Positions 1 through 8,392 of a DNA stretch of 64,000 nt are shown here, one piece after another (position 1 is the first letter of the stretch; every line of letters starts with the position of its first letter). The DNA is from Dactylosporangium fulvum. GTDB lineage: Bacteria; Actinomycetota; Actinomycetes; Mycobacteriales; Micromonosporaceae. The translations under genes and the position numbers were made by a program. The stretch lies in NCBI RefSeq assembly GCF_025137375.1, contig NZ_CP073720.1, positions 10,378,501-10,442,500 on the forward strand. The letters run 5' to 3'. The notes beneath the pieces were generated by a model. That model had not been told where the DNA came from and did not search any database. It worked only from the letters and a program-made list of their open reading frames with translations.

Positions 1-92
1 CCCCTGGCGTCGGCGGGGGCACCGAGACCAGCGACGACAAACGTGGTGGCGGCAGCCGCGGCACCGAACCGGGTGATTCCCCGTAGCTTCAT
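1..92 (-). CDS. Secreted protein, N-terminus only (cut by window edge)
   Basis: The frame starts at an ATG (90-92) and runs off the left edge after 30 codons. It encodes a classic Sec signal peptide: MKLRGITRF (basic n-region), an Ala/Val-rich hydrophobic core, then a likely cleavage site near APADA. An AGAGGA ribosome-binding site sits about 8 bases upstream of the ATG. The mature protein is outside the window, so its function cannot be named. The upstream region carries an 11-bp direct repeat (135-156), which suggests control by a response regulator. Seen: start, RBS, signal peptide. Inferred: secretion. Confidence 0.7.
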   Translation of the reverse strand, partial: MKLRGITRFGAAAAATTFVVAGLGAPADAR

Positions 93-134
93 TTGGGTCC
101 TCTTCAATCGAAGATTCACAGAGGGACCCGGGGA

Positions 135-156
135 ATCTCCCAGCTATCTCCCAGCT
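135..156 (-). promoter_or_regulatory. Perfect 11-bp tandem direct repeat upstream of secreted-protein gene
   Basis: ATCTCCCAGCT occurs twice back to back (135-145 and 146-156), about 45 bp upstream of the ATG at 92 on the minus strand. Direct repeats with an 11-bp period fit binding of two OmpR/PhoP-type response-regulator subunits to one DNA face. The regulator is not identified here. Confidence 0.4.
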
Positions 157-248
157 CAGCAACCATCGCGATTTGGACTTAATGCTTCCTTAAACCGCAG
201 TCCGGCACACCGGAGAATCAATGTCTGGCCGAACGGCTGAGGTCCGTC

Positions 249-1508
249 TCACGTTGCGTGAACGGGAACGGACACGCGGTTCTCCGCCGCGGCGAGCGCG
301 ATGTCCGTGCGGAACTGCGCCCCCTCGAACTGCACTCCGTGCACCAGTTGATATGCCGTGCGGCGCGCATCGTCCAGCGTCTCGCCGAGCGCGGTGCAGG
401 TGAGCACACGGCCACCGTTCGTCACCAGCGCGCCGTCGGGCCGCCGGGCGGTGCCGGCGTGGATGACGCCGGGAACGCCGTCGGCACCGGTGATCACGTC
501 GCCCTTGCTGGACGACTCCGGGTAGCCGGCGCTCGCCATCACGACGCACACCGCGGCACCCGAGCGCCAAGCCAGCGGCGGGTCCTCGGCCAGCCGGCCG
601 ATCGCTGCCGCGTGCAGGACACCGGCCAGCGGCGTCTCCAGGCGGGCCAGGACGACCTGCGTCTCGGGATCGCCGAACCGGCAGTTGAACTCGATGACCT
701 TCGGGCCGTCGGTGGTGAGCGCCAGGCCGACGTAGAGCACACCGGCAAACGGCGTCCCCCGGTGGCGCATCTCGGCCAGCGTCGGCTGCACCACCTCCGC
801 CATCACCCGGTCGACCAGGTCGGCGGGGGCCCACGGCAGCGGCGAATACGCCCCCATGCCGCCGGTGTTGGGGCCGGCGTCCCCGTCGTGGATGCGCTTG
901 AAGTCCTGCGCCGGTTGCAGCGGTACCGCCGCTGTGCCGTCGGTCACGACGAACAGCGAGACCTCGGGGCCGGCAAGGTACTCCTCGACGACCACCCGCT
1001 CGCAGGCCGCGCCGTGGGCAAGGGCGTCGTCACGGTCCTCCGTGACGACCACACCCTTGCCCGCGGCGAGCCCGTCGTCCTTGACCACATACGGCGGGCC
1101 GAACGCGTCCAGCGCCGCCTCGAGCTCCTCCGGGGAGGTGCACACGAACGAGCGGGCCGTCGGCACGCCGGCGGCGCTCATGACGTCCTTGGCGAACGCC
1201 TTCGAGCCCTCCAGGGCCGCGGCCGCCTGGGACGGTCCGAAGCAAGGGATGCCCTTGGCTCGTACCGCATCGGAAACCCCCGCCACCAGGGGTGCCTCGG
1301 GCCCGACGACAACCAGATCGGCTCCGCTGTCGACGGCGAGCGCCGCGACGGCGGCCGGGTCGAGCGGGTCGACCTCCGCCAGCTCGCCCAGCGCCGCCAT
1401 GCCCGGGTTTCCGGGCGCGCAGATCAGAGTGGTGACCGCCGGGTCCGCAGCGAGAGCAGCGGCGATGGCGTGTTCACGGCCGCCGGTGCCGATGAGGAGT
1501 ACGCGCAC
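249..1508 (-). CDS. purD: Phosphoribosylamine-glycine ligase (GAR synthetase)
   Basis: Catalyses step 2 of purine synthesis, joining glycine to 5-phosphoribosylamine with ATP. The start is the GTG at 1508, giving VRVLLIGTGGREHA, the canonical PurD N-terminus; 419 aa matches the usual length of about 420. ATP-grasp signatures are present: VVKDDGLAAGKGVVV, GGMGAYSPLPWA and EFNCRFGDPETQ. An open frame continues upstream of the GTG, but that extension only overlaps purA and is not conserved-looking. It lies 10 bp after the purA stop on the same strand, so purA-purD is very likely co-transcribed. Confidence 0.96.
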   Translation of the reverse strand: MRVLLIGTGGREHAIAAALAADPAVTTLICAPGNPGMAALGELAEVDPLDPAAVAALAVDSGADLVVVGPEAPLVAGVSDAVRAKGIPCFGPSQAAAALEGSKAFAKDVMSAAGVPTARSFVCTSPEELEAALDAFGPPYVVKDDGLAAGKGVVVTEDRDDALAHGAACERVVVEEYLAGPEVSLFVVTDGTAAVPLQPAQDFKRIHDGDAGPNTGGMGAYSPLPWAPADLVDRVMAEVVQPTLAEMRHRGTPFAGVLYVGLALTTDGPKVIEFNCRFGDPETQVVLARLETPLAGVLHAAAIGRLAEDPPLAWRSGAAVCVVMASAGYPESSSKGDVITGADGVPGVIHAGTARRPDGALVTNGGRVLTCTALGETLDDARRTAYQLVHGVQFEGAQFRTDIALAAAENRVSVPVHAT

Positions 1509-1518
1509 GGCCCCAAGC

Positions 1519-2805
1519 CTAGAGCAGGCTGTGGCGCACCACGTTTTCGTCCCGGCCGGGTCCCACCCCGACGATGGACACACGGGTGCCGGCGAGCTCC
1601 TCGATCCGCTCGACATATCGCTGCGCGTTGGCCGGCAGCTCGCTGAACTCCCGGGCGCCGGAGATGTCCTCCCACCAGCCGGGCAGCTCCTCGTAGATCG
1701 GGGTGGCGTGGTGGAACTCGGTCTGCGTCAACGGCATGTCGTCGGTGCGCTTGCCGTCGACCTCGTAGGCGACGCAGAGCGGCACCGTCTCCAGGCCGGA
1801 CAGCACGTCGAGCTTCGTGACGACCAGGTCGGTGATGCCGTTGAGCCGGGTCGCGTATCGCGCGACGACCGCGTCATACCAGCCGGTGCGCCGCTCGCGG
1901 CCGGTCGTCGTGCCATACTCCCGGCCGACCTTGCGCAGGTGGACACCGTTGTCGTCGAACAGCTCGGTCGGGAAGGGGCCCGAGCCGACGCGCGTCGTGT
2001 AGGCCTTGGTGACGCCGATCACCTGGTTGATCGCCGTCGGCGGGATGCCCGCGCCGACGCAGGCGCCGCCCGCGGTGGGGTTGGACGAGGTCACGAACGG
2101 ATACGTGCCGTGGTCCATGTCGAGCATCGTGGCCTGTGCGCCCTCGAGCAGGACCGTCCGGCCCTCCTCCAGGCCCTTCCACAGCACCGCGCGGGTGTCG
2201 GTGATGTACGGCCGGAGCCGCTCCGCGTAGGTGAGGTATTCCTCCACCACCGCGTCGACGTCGATCTCCTTGCGGTTGTAGACCTTGAACAGCACCTGGT
2301 TGCGCTCGCGCAGCACGATCTCGAGCTTCTTGCGCAGAATGCCCGGGTCGAGCAGGTCCTGGACCCGGATGCCCATGCGCGCGACCTTGTCGCCGTAGGC
2401 CGGGCCGATGCCACGGCCGGTGGTGCCGATGCGCGACGAGCCCAGGTAGCGCTCGACGACACGGTCCAGCGCCCGGTGGTGCGGCATGATGAGATGTGCG
2501 TCACCCGAGATCATCAGGCGGGACACGTCGACGCCGCGCTCGGCCAGCCCGTCGATCTCGGTCAGCAGGACCTTGGAATCGATGACCACGCCGTTGCCGA
2601 TCACGATGGCCGCGTTGGGCCACAGCGCGCCGGAGGGCATGAGGTGCAGGGCAAACTTCTGCCCGTCCGGCGTCACCACGGTGTGACCCGCGTTGTTGCC
2701 GCCGGAATAGCGCACGACGTAGTCGACGCCGCCGCCAATCATGTCGGTAACCTTGCCCTTGCCCTCGTCGCCCCACTGAGCGCCGATGAGCACGATCGCT
2801 GGCAT
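1519..2805 (-). CDS. purA: Adenylosuccinate synthetase
   Basis: Makes adenylosuccinate from IMP, aspartate and GTP, the first committed step to AMP. The 428-aa product has the family length and all the landmarks: GAQWGDEGKGK (GTP P-loop) near residue 8, GGNNAGHTVV, the IMP-binding stretch LDMDHGTYPFVTSSNPTAGG, and a C-terminal GPGRDE. ATG start at 2805. It heads the purA-purD unit and is divergent from the diacylglycerol-kinase-like gene, with about 90 bp of shared upstream DNA for both promoters. Confidence 0.97.
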   Translation of the reverse strand: MPAIVLIGAQWGDEGKGKVTDMIGGGVDYVVRYSGGNNAGHTVVTPDGQKFALHLMPSGALWPNAAIVIGNGVVIDSKVLLTEIDGLAERGVDVSRLMISGDAHLIMPHHRALDRVVERYLGSSRIGTTGRGIGPAYGDKVARMGIRVQDLLDPGILRKKLEIVLRERNQVLFKVYNRKEIDVDAVVEEYLTYAERLRPYITDTRAVLWKGLEEGRTVLLEGAQATMLDMDHGTYPFVTSSNPTAGGACVGAGIPPTAINQVIGVTKAYTTRVGSGPFPTELFDDNGVHLRKVGREYGTTTGRERRTGWYDAVVARYATRLNGITDLVVTKLDVLSGLETVPLCVAYEVDGKRTDDMPLTQTEFHHATPIYEELPGWWEDISGAREFSELPANAQRYVERIEELAGTRVSIVGVGPGRDENVVRHSLL

Positions 2806-2897
2806 GTCTGCTCGCCCTCCAAGGCGGTCGGGTGACCCCCGGATGCCAGGCTAACAACCCCGAGCAGTGCCGCTTACTACGAGGAAGGCTGACAACG

Positions 2898-3773
2898 GTG
2901 GTCGACGTCGTGTTGCTCGCGCTGGGCGAAGGCACGGAGTGTGCCTGCGAAAACGGCGCGTGCGGCACGCGTACCCCCATTCTCACCTGCCGCGATGCGC
3001 TGCGCGCGGCGGGTGCCCAGGTCGAGACGGTGATCGCGCACACCGACGCCGAGATCGACAAGGCCCTGGCCGCGTCGCAGTCCGCCCGGCTCGTCGTGGC
3101 GACCGCAGCCGACGGCCAGCTGCGCGCGGTCATGCGGCGCATGGTCCGGCTCCACGCGCCGGCTCCGAGCAAGCGGCCCGACACGCTGGCCGACGACCGC
3201 ACCATCCCCGACCTGCCGCCCATCGGCATCCTGCCGCTCGGCCCCGACCCCACCGACCTCGCCACCCGGCTCGGCCTGCCGCGCAAACCCGCCGACGTCG
3301 CCGCGGCCGTGATCGGCGGCCGGACCCGGCGCCTCGACCTGCTGCGCAACGACGGCGGGTCGGTGACCCTCGACGGCGCGCTGCTCGGCGGGGTCACCGC
3401 GCAGGGGACCACCGGCACGTTCCTGGCGCGGGTCGAGGTGGACGACACGATCCTGGCCGACGGCACCGAACCCGTGCTGATGTCGGTGATCGCCAACGCC
3501 TCGCGCTACGCGACCGTCGACGGCCTGCCACTGGTCACCGCGCCTTCTTTGGAGGATGGCGTACTGGATGTGGCCGTCGCCGTGCCACGCGCCTCCCGCC
3601 GCCTGTTCCGCCGCCCGCGCGTCGAGATCGAGGTGCGGCGCGCCCACGGCCGGGCGGTCGCCGTGACCCCGCGCGTCGACGTCCCGTTCGTCGACGACGG
3701 CGTCGAGGGCTCCCTCAGCCGCAAGCGCTCCTGGTGGATGGAGCGCGGCGCCTGGGCCGTGTACGTGCCCTGA
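2898..3773 (+). CDS. Diacylglycerol/lipid kinase-like protein (DAGK_cat type)
   Basis: A soluble 291-aa protein resembling the YegS/DgkB lipid-kinase fold. Seen: ATAADGQLRAVM takes the place of the usual GGDGTLNE loop, followed by PPIGILPLGPDPTDLATRLGLP, which matches the xGIIPLGTGNDFA region, then an N-anchored segment (SVIANASRY) and LEDGVLDVAV near the C-terminus. The glycine-rich nucleotide loop is degenerate, so either substrate or activity may differ from true DAG kinases. GTG start at 2898 is chosen because GAGGAAGG lies about 10 bases upstream; longer in-frame starts have none. Divergent from purA. Cys residues cluster in the N-terminus (CACENGACG), which is unusual for the family. 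Confidence 0.75.
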   Translation: MVDVVLLALGEGTECACENGACGTRTPILTCRDALRAAGAQVETVIAHTDAEIDKALAASQSARLVVATAADGQLRAVMRRMVRLHAPAPSKRPDTLADDRTIPDLPPIGILPLGPDPTDLATRLGLPRKPADVAAAVIGGRTRRLDLLRNDGGSVTLDGALLGGVTAQGTTGTFLARVEVDDTILADGTEPVLMSVIANASRYATVDGLPLVTAPSLEDGVLDVAVAVPRASRRLFRRPRVEIEVRRAHGRAVAVTPRVDVPFVDDGVEGSLSRKRSWWMERGAWAVYVP

Positions 3774-3845
3774 CCTCCACCTGTTGGGTGTCGGACCTCG
3801 ATCCGGTCGCATACGGTGGAGAGCTCATCGCGGGAGGTAACTGCT

Positions 3846-6056
3846 GTGGACGACGGGATCTGGCCACCGGACGAGGACATCGCGGGACCGCGACCGGAGC
3901 GATCCGCCGGGTCGCCGCCGCCCGCGACACGCACACCGGAGCAGGTAGGCTCGCCGTGGTCCCAGCCGCCGGGTGAAGCTTGGCCGGGCAGCATCCACCA
4001 CGGACGCCCCGTGCCGCACGTGCCCCCGGCAGGCGAGCCCGTGAAACCCTCTTCGGCGATCCCGGTCTCCGGCCCGGGCGCGTTCCCGGTCTCCGGAACC
4101 GGCGCCGTCCCCATGCCCGGCGACAGCGCGATCCCCGTGTCCGGAGCCGGCGCGATCCCGGTCTCCGGAGCCGGAGCTGTCCCCGTGTCCGGCGACAGCG
4201 CGATCCCGATCTTCGGACCCGGGGCTGTCCCCATGCCCGGCAACAGCGCGATCCCCGTGTTCGGACCCGGCGCGACCTCCGTCACAGACACAGGCGCGAT
4301 CCCCCTCGCGGACGCCGGCGCCGCCTCCGGCGCGGGCGCAGGCGCAGGCCCGGTGCCGGAGCGCGGGGCTCGAGAGGGGGCTGGGACCGGCGGCGCGGGC
4401 GCGGGCGCGGGCCCGGTGCCGAGCGCAGGCCCAGTGCCGAGCGCAGGCCCGGTGCCGAGCGCAGGCGCCACTCCCGCACCACCGCACGCCGGCCCGCCGC
4501 AGCCGCCCAACGGCGGCTCGGTGAATGTCGGCGCCCGTCCGCACACCGCACCTCCACCGCCCGTCGGCCAGCCCCCGCACTCCCCGCCGCCACCTGCCGG
4601 CCAGCCCGTGCACACCGCGCCGCCGCCGGTCAGCTCACCGCCCCACGCCGGGCCACCGCCGCAAGGGCAACCACCCCAACCCGCCGGCCCACCACCACAC
4701 GCCGGGCCGCCACCCAAGCCCGTCAGCTCACCGCCCCACACTGCGCCGCCACCGGTCGGGGCACCACCACACGCCGCACCACCGCACGCCACGCCACCAC
4801 TGCATACCGCACCGCCCCACGCCGCACCACCGCACGCCACGCCACCACCTCACCCCAGGTCGCCGCAGCCTGTCAGCTCGCCGCCCCACGCCGGGGCGCA
4901 GCCGCCGCACGCCGCACCGCAGCCGCCCTACACCGCGCCGCTGCCGCCCGGTGGGGCGCCGTATGCCGGGCCGGGTCGGCCGGCGCAGGAGCCTTACGTT
5001 CCGCCGCCGCGACAGGAAGATCCGTCCGAGGGCTTCCCGCCCGATGAGGCGTATGGGCCGGTTGACGGGGCACTGGGCGTACCGCCGCTGCCACCGATGC
5101 CGCCGTCCAACTGGTCCGATGGCAGCACGCCCACCGCCGACGAGTTTGCCCGGCGACGGCAGGCCCGACCGGCCGACCCCGTCGCCGTACGCGGGGTCCG
5201 GGGTGCGCTGTCCAGGGGCACGCTCGGCCTGGTCACGCTGCCGCCGGGACGGCGGGAGGCCGAGTATCGGCAGTACGTCGAGATGGTGCGCCGCAACTTC
5301 GGCGGACTCCGCCAGGTCACTGTTGTGAACCCGAAGGGCGGCGCGGGCAAAACCGTCGCCGTTCTGCTGCTCGCGATGACCTTCGGGCAGAAGCGCGGCG
5401 GCTACGTGCTGGCCTGGGACAACAACGAGACCCAGGGCACACTCGGCATGCGGGCCCAGCAGGACTTCCACACCCGGACGGTGCGGGACCTGCTACGGGA
5501 TCTCGACCACTTCCAGGGGGCGCAGGGGCGCGTCGGTGACCTCTCCCAGTACGTCCGGGCGCAGGGCGAGGGCATGTTCGACGTGCTCGCGTCCGACGAG
5601 TCGGCGACCGCGGGTGAGATGCTGACCGCACAGGCGTTCGGCGAGATCCGTGACGTGGTCAGCCGGTTCTACAAGCTGATCGTGGTCGACACCGGCAACA
5701 ACGTGCGCGCCCAGAACTGGCAGGCCGCGATCGACGCGACCGACCAGCTCGTCGTGACGATGTCGGCGCGCAACGACTCCGCCGAGACCGCGTCCCGGAT
5801 GCTCGACCACCTCGAACAGCACGGCCGGCAGCGGCTGGTGCGGCAGGCCGTGACGGTGGTCTCGATGCCGCCCAGCCGGCGGCACGTCGACGTACCGGCG
5901 ATCACTCGGCACTTCGCCGCACGGACGCGGACGGTGATGCTGGTGCCGTACGAGCGGTTCATCGACTCCGGGGAGCCGATCCGCTACGCCGGGCTGACCT
6001 CCGCCAGCCGCGACGCCTGGTTGAAGGTCGCCGCGGCCGTTTCGGAGGGGCTCTAG
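3846..6056 (+). CDS. ParA/MinD-like ATPase with long Pro/Gly-rich N-terminal tail
   Basis: 736 aa. The first 490 or so residues are low-complexity: an 8-residue repeat block (4056-4319), GPVPSA units, then His/Pro-rich APPHATPP-type repeats. The C-terminal 250 residues form a deviant Walker ATPase: NPKGGAGKT at about residue 495, followed by WDNNETQGTLG and LIVVDTGNNVRAQN (Walker B-like). This layout recalls EspI/MinD-like proteins of type VII secretion loci, but no ESX genes are nearby, so the role (positioning, polarity or secretion) is open. GTG start at 3846 follows GGGAGGTAACTGCT. Its stop overlaps the convergent DUF3151 gene by 4 bp. Confidence 0.85.
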   Translation: MDDGIWPPDEDIAGPRPERSAGSPPPATRTPEQVGSPWSQPPGEAWPGSIHHGRPVPHVPPAGEPVKPSSAIPVSGPGAFPVSGTGAVPMPGDSAIPVSGAGAIPVSGAGAVPVSGDSAIPIFGPGAVPMPGNSAIPVFGPGATSVTDTGAIPLADAGAASGAGAGAGPVPERGAREGAGTGGAGAGAGPVPSAGPVPSAGPVPSAGATPAPPHAGPPQPPNGGSVNVGARPHTAPPPPVGQPPHSPPPPAGQPVHTAPPPVSSPPHAGPPPQGQPPQPAGPPPHAGPPPKPVSSPPHTAPPPVGAPPHAAPPHATPPLHTAPPHAAPPHATPPPHPRSPQPVSSPPHAGAQPPHAAPQPPYTAPLPPGGAPYAGPGRPAQEPYVPPPRQEDPSEGFPPDEAYGPVDGALGVPPLPPMPPSNWSDGSTPTADEFARRRQARPADPVAVRGVRGALSRGTLGLVTLPPGRREAEYRQYVEMVRRNFGGLRQVTVVNPKGGAGKTVAVLLLAMTFGQKRGGYVLAWDNNETQGTLGMRAQQDFHTRTVRDLLRDLDHFQGAQGRVGDLSQYVRAQGEGMFDVLASDESATAGEMLTAQAFGEIRDVVSRFYKLIVVDTGNNVRAQNWQAAIDATDQLVVTMSARNDSAETASRMLDHLEQHGRQRLVRQAVTVVSMPPSRRHVDVPAITRHFAARTRTVMLVPYERFIDSGEPIRYAGLTSASRDAWLKVAAAVSEGL
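4056..4319 (+). repeat. Eleven 24-bp in-frame repeats in the ParA-like gene
   Basis: Coding minisatellite: eleven 8-residue units of the form A-x-P-V-S-G-x-G (for example AIPVSGPG, AFPVSGTG, AVPMPGDS, AIPIFGPG). Later units diverge. The variants AVPMPGDS/AVPMPGNS recur, suggesting multi-unit duplication events. Confidence 0.85.
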
Positions 6057-6478
6057 CGGTTCAGCGCCGCGGTGGCCGCCGGGTCGCTGTCGTTGAGGAA
6101 CTGGGCGCAGCGGTCGGCCTCCTCGGCCTCGCCGATCGCGGCGGCCGCCTGGCCGAGGGCGTGGAGGGCACGCAGGAAGCCCTGGTTGGGCTCGTGCGAC
6201 CACGGAATCGGCCCGGCGCCCCGCCACCCGCTGCGGCGCAGCTGGTCGAGGCCCCGGTGGTAGCCCGTGCGGGCATACGCATACGCGGTCACCGGCTCGT
6301 CACTCTCGATGGCCAGCTCGGCGAGGCGGGCCCACGCGGCGCTGTACGCGGGGAAGGCCGCGGCAACCGCCTTGACGGCCTCTTCGGTGTCGGCTTTCGC
6401 GAGCAGTTCGGCGGCGTGCGGATCGGCCGGGAGCAGCGTCGGATCGGGCTGAGGCAGCAGGTTCTGCATATCGGCCAT
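6053..6478 (-). CDS. DUF3151 family protein
   Basis: 141-aa soluble helical protein. N-terminal NLLPQPDPTLLP and the central SDEPVTAYAYARTGYHRGLD(Q) with GWRGAGPIPWSHEPNQGFLRA are typical of DUF3151, a conserved actinobacterial family of unknown function that is often found near fba, as it is here. The helical repeats look TPR-like. ATG start at 6478. The end overlaps the stop of the convergent ATPase gene. No function is proposed. Confidence 0.88.
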   Translation of the reverse strand: MADMQNLLPQPDPTLLPADPHAAELLAKADTEEAVKAVAAAFPAYSAAWARLAELAIESDEPVTAYAYARTGYHRGLDQLRRSGWRGAGPIPWSHEPNQGFLRALHALGQAAAAIGEAEEADRCAQFLNDSDPAATAALNR

Positions 6479-6621
6479 TACATCAGGTCCGTCCCGGGTC
6501 GGCCGACGCCTCCGCAGAGGTGGCTAAACGGTTGAGGCCGCGTCCCGCGACCGGGGGGTGTGTGCGCCAAGGCACAGGGACTACAAATGGAAGTCCGGAG
6601 CCTCCCCAGGACCCGGTTACG

Positions 6622-6653
6622 CGATGGCCCGATCTTCACCGGTCGGGCCATCG
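6622..6653. promoter_or_regulatory. 11-bp perfect hairpin between divergent genes
   Basis: CGATGGCCCGA (6622-6632), 10-base loop, TCGGGCCATCG (6643-6653). It ends 28 bases before the LOG gene start and lacks a U-run. Lying between two divergent genes it cannot end either transcript in the normal way. It may be a 5'-leader structure or the terminator of an unannotated small RNA; a second short stem (GGACT/AGTCC) lies about 45 bp upstream. Confidence 0.4.
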
Positions 6654-6681
6654 TCTTGTGTCCTCCTGACAGGATGATCGG

Positions 6682-7902
6682 GTGCCTACTCCGCCACCGC
6701 CTGACATCGTCGCGCTCCACGATCACTCGCCCGACGAGATCGAATCGCCCGCGGAACTGCTGTTCCACCTGCGCACTGGATCACTGGCGAACAAGACCGT
6801 GCAGGGCCTCGATCTGGCCGCCGTAGACCTGTCCACTGTGGACGTGCGCGACACGCTGTTCATCGGCTGCCACTTCGGCGAGCTCAACACGGTCGTCGAC
6901 CTGCTGCTGCGCGGATCGGTGGTGGTGCCGGAGTTCGCCGGCCTGCCGTACCCGACGCACCCCTCCCAGCTGTACGCACCCGAGGACCTGTCGGCCGGCT
7001 TCACCTCCGACGGCTTCGCCAGCATGTTCGACACCGTCGTCTACCAGCACTTCCGGGCGACGGGTGGGGCGACGCCGGAGATCCGCGAGGCGGTCGCGCA
7101 GCGGATGCACGACTCCGGCATCGACAACGCCCTGGCCAACGTCACCGCCGGCTGGATCGGCGCGCGTGGCCCGTCGGCGGCGGTCGGGATCATGGGCGGC
7201 CACGCGGTGCCGCGCGGCTCCACCGAGTTCCGCGACGCGGCCGAGCTGGCCTGGCGCCTCGCGCGTGCCGACCGCCTGGTCGTGACCGGCGGCGGCCCGG
7301 GCGTGATGGAGGCCGCCAACCTCGGGGCGTTCCTGGCCGACCACCCGCTGGAGACGCTGCGCGACGCGATCGACAAGCTGGCGACGGCGCCGGACTTCCA
7401 CGATCATGATCCCTACACGGCGGCGGCTTTGGCGGTACGGTCAGCCTTCGCCCAACCCGTGCCCCCCACGCCGGACTCGGTGGAACCGGCCGACCAGGTG
7501 GCGGTGGACCCGGTGACGTGGGCGCGCCGCGGCGGCCTGGCCATCCCGACCTGGCTCTACGGCCACGAGCCGGCCAACCTGTTCGCGGCCAAAATCGCGA
7601 AGTACTTCTCGAACGCGATCCGCGAGGACACGATCCTCCGCCTGTCCCGCGGCGGCATCGTGTTCGCGCCGGGCATGGCGGGCACGGTGCAGGAGATCTT
7701 CCAGGCCGCGACGAAGACGTTCTACGCGACGGACGGGGCGAGCGGCCCGTTCGTGTTCCTGGACGTGAAACACTGGACCGAGAAACTCCCGGTCCGCGGC
7801 CTGCTCGAGCCGCTGCTGGCCACGTCCCCGGTCGGCGACCTGCGCCCGTTGCTCCACATCACCGACGACGTGGCCGAGGCCGCGGAGATCTTGACGGCCT
7901 GA
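6682..7902 (+). CDS. LOG family protein (Rossmann nucleotide-binding, large form)
   Basis: 406 aa with the lysine-decarboxylase-like/LOG fold. Seen: VGIMGGHAVPRGS, TGGGPGVMEAANLG (about residue 200, phosphate-binding GGGPGxMEA) and PGMAGTVQEIFQA (about 329), the counterpart of the PGGxGTxxE motif of cytokinin-activating and 5'-nucleotide phosphoribohydrolases. In this protein the motif reads PGMAGTVQE, one Gly altered. It is longer than plain LOG proteins (about 200 aa), with N-terminal and central extensions. The likely activity is a nucleotide N-glycosidase; the substrate is unknown. GTG start at 6682, AGGA 8 bases upstream. Confidence 0.8.
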   Translation: MPTPPPPDIVALHDHSPDEIESPAELLFHLRTGSLANKTVQGLDLAAVDLSTVDVRDTLFIGCHFGELNTVVDLLLRGSVVVPEFAGLPYPTHPSQLYAPEDLSAGFTSDGFASMFDTVVYQHFRATGGATPEIREAVAQRMHDSGIDNALANVTAGWIGARGPSAAVGIMGGHAVPRGSTEFRDAAELAWRLARADRLVVTGGGPGVMEAANLGAFLADHPLETLRDAIDKLATAPDFHDHDPYTAAALAVRSAFAQPVPPTPDSVEPADQVAVDPVTWARRGGLAIPTWLYGHEPANLFAAKIAKYFSNAIREDTILRLSRGGIVFAPGMAGTVQEIFQAATKTFYATDGASGPFVFLDVKHWTEKLPVRGLLEPLLATSPVGDLRPLLHITDDVAEAAEILTA

Positions 7903-7934
7903 CGTTCCCGTCCGGGCGAAGCGACCAGCCGATC

Positions 7935-7989
7935 CATGATCGGGGAAACTTCGGGTTGCCTGGGCGACCGGAAGTTTCCCCCGATCATG
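7935..7989 (+). terminator. Long inverted repeat after LOG gene
   Basis: CATGATCGGGGAAACTTC (7935-7952) pairs with GAAGTTTCCCCCGATCATG (7971-7989) with one bulged C; the loop is 18 bases. It starts 33 bp after the stop. It could be a terminator or an interspersed palindromic element; its GATC-containing outer ends resemble other intergenic palindromes in this window. Confidence 0.55.
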
Positions 7990-8297
7990 AGGTGATCCCG
8001 CCGCAGGTCAGCGGGGAACACGGCGGGGCCATGTGGCGTCGGGACCACGGCGGCGGGCAAGACGGCACCACCACGTATCGCAGCCAGCACGAACCGCGGC
8101 CACCACGGACCACGGCCAGCACAGACCACGACCGCCACGGCAGCGGCCAGGACCGCGGCCCAGCACGGTCCACGGCCAGGACCAGGGGGCTGCATGGATC
8201 GTGACCAACACGCGGAGCGTGTCGACCGCCGCCGCCACGGTCACAGACCGAACCGCCAGGATCGGACCTCCACCCCGACCCGGAGCAATCCCAACTA

Positions 8298-8320
8298 CTC
8301 TAAGTAACTAGAGTGTTACT
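8298..8320 (+). promoter_or_regulatory. Overlapping palindromes, putative operator
   Basis: CTCTA(AGTAAC)TAGAG (8298-8313) overlaps AGTAAC-N6-GTTACT (8303-8320). Two interlocked dyads in an AT-rich patch about 75 bp upstream of the secreted IPT protein suggest a dimeric repressor site (TetR/MarR size) overlapping the promoter. Confidence 0.4.
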
Positions 8321-8392
8321 TTGGGTCCGCATGCGTAGTGGGTGCCGCATCCCTTGCAGGGGCACGCACCGCACCAGAGAGGACCCACCCTG

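Larger units (their letters stand above)
7903..8392. other. 490-bp gene-free stretch, repetitive
   Basis: After the palindrome at 7935-7989, bases 8030-8195 are biased, degenerate repeats around CCACGGCCAGGACC/CCACGGCCAGCACAG with no frame that looks coding. From 8285 the composition turns AT-richer and contains the overlapping palindromes at 8298-8320, presumably the promoter of the IPT/TIG gene. Confidence 0.6.

Noticed and set aside
3506..4840. Gly/Cys/Trp-rich minus-strand frame
   Set aside because: Mirror of the proline repeats of the ParA-like gene; not a real protein.
6570..6605. GGAAGTCCGGAGCC-like segment recalling the RNase P RNA P4 region
   Set aside because: The remaining RNase P RNA signatures and length are absent.
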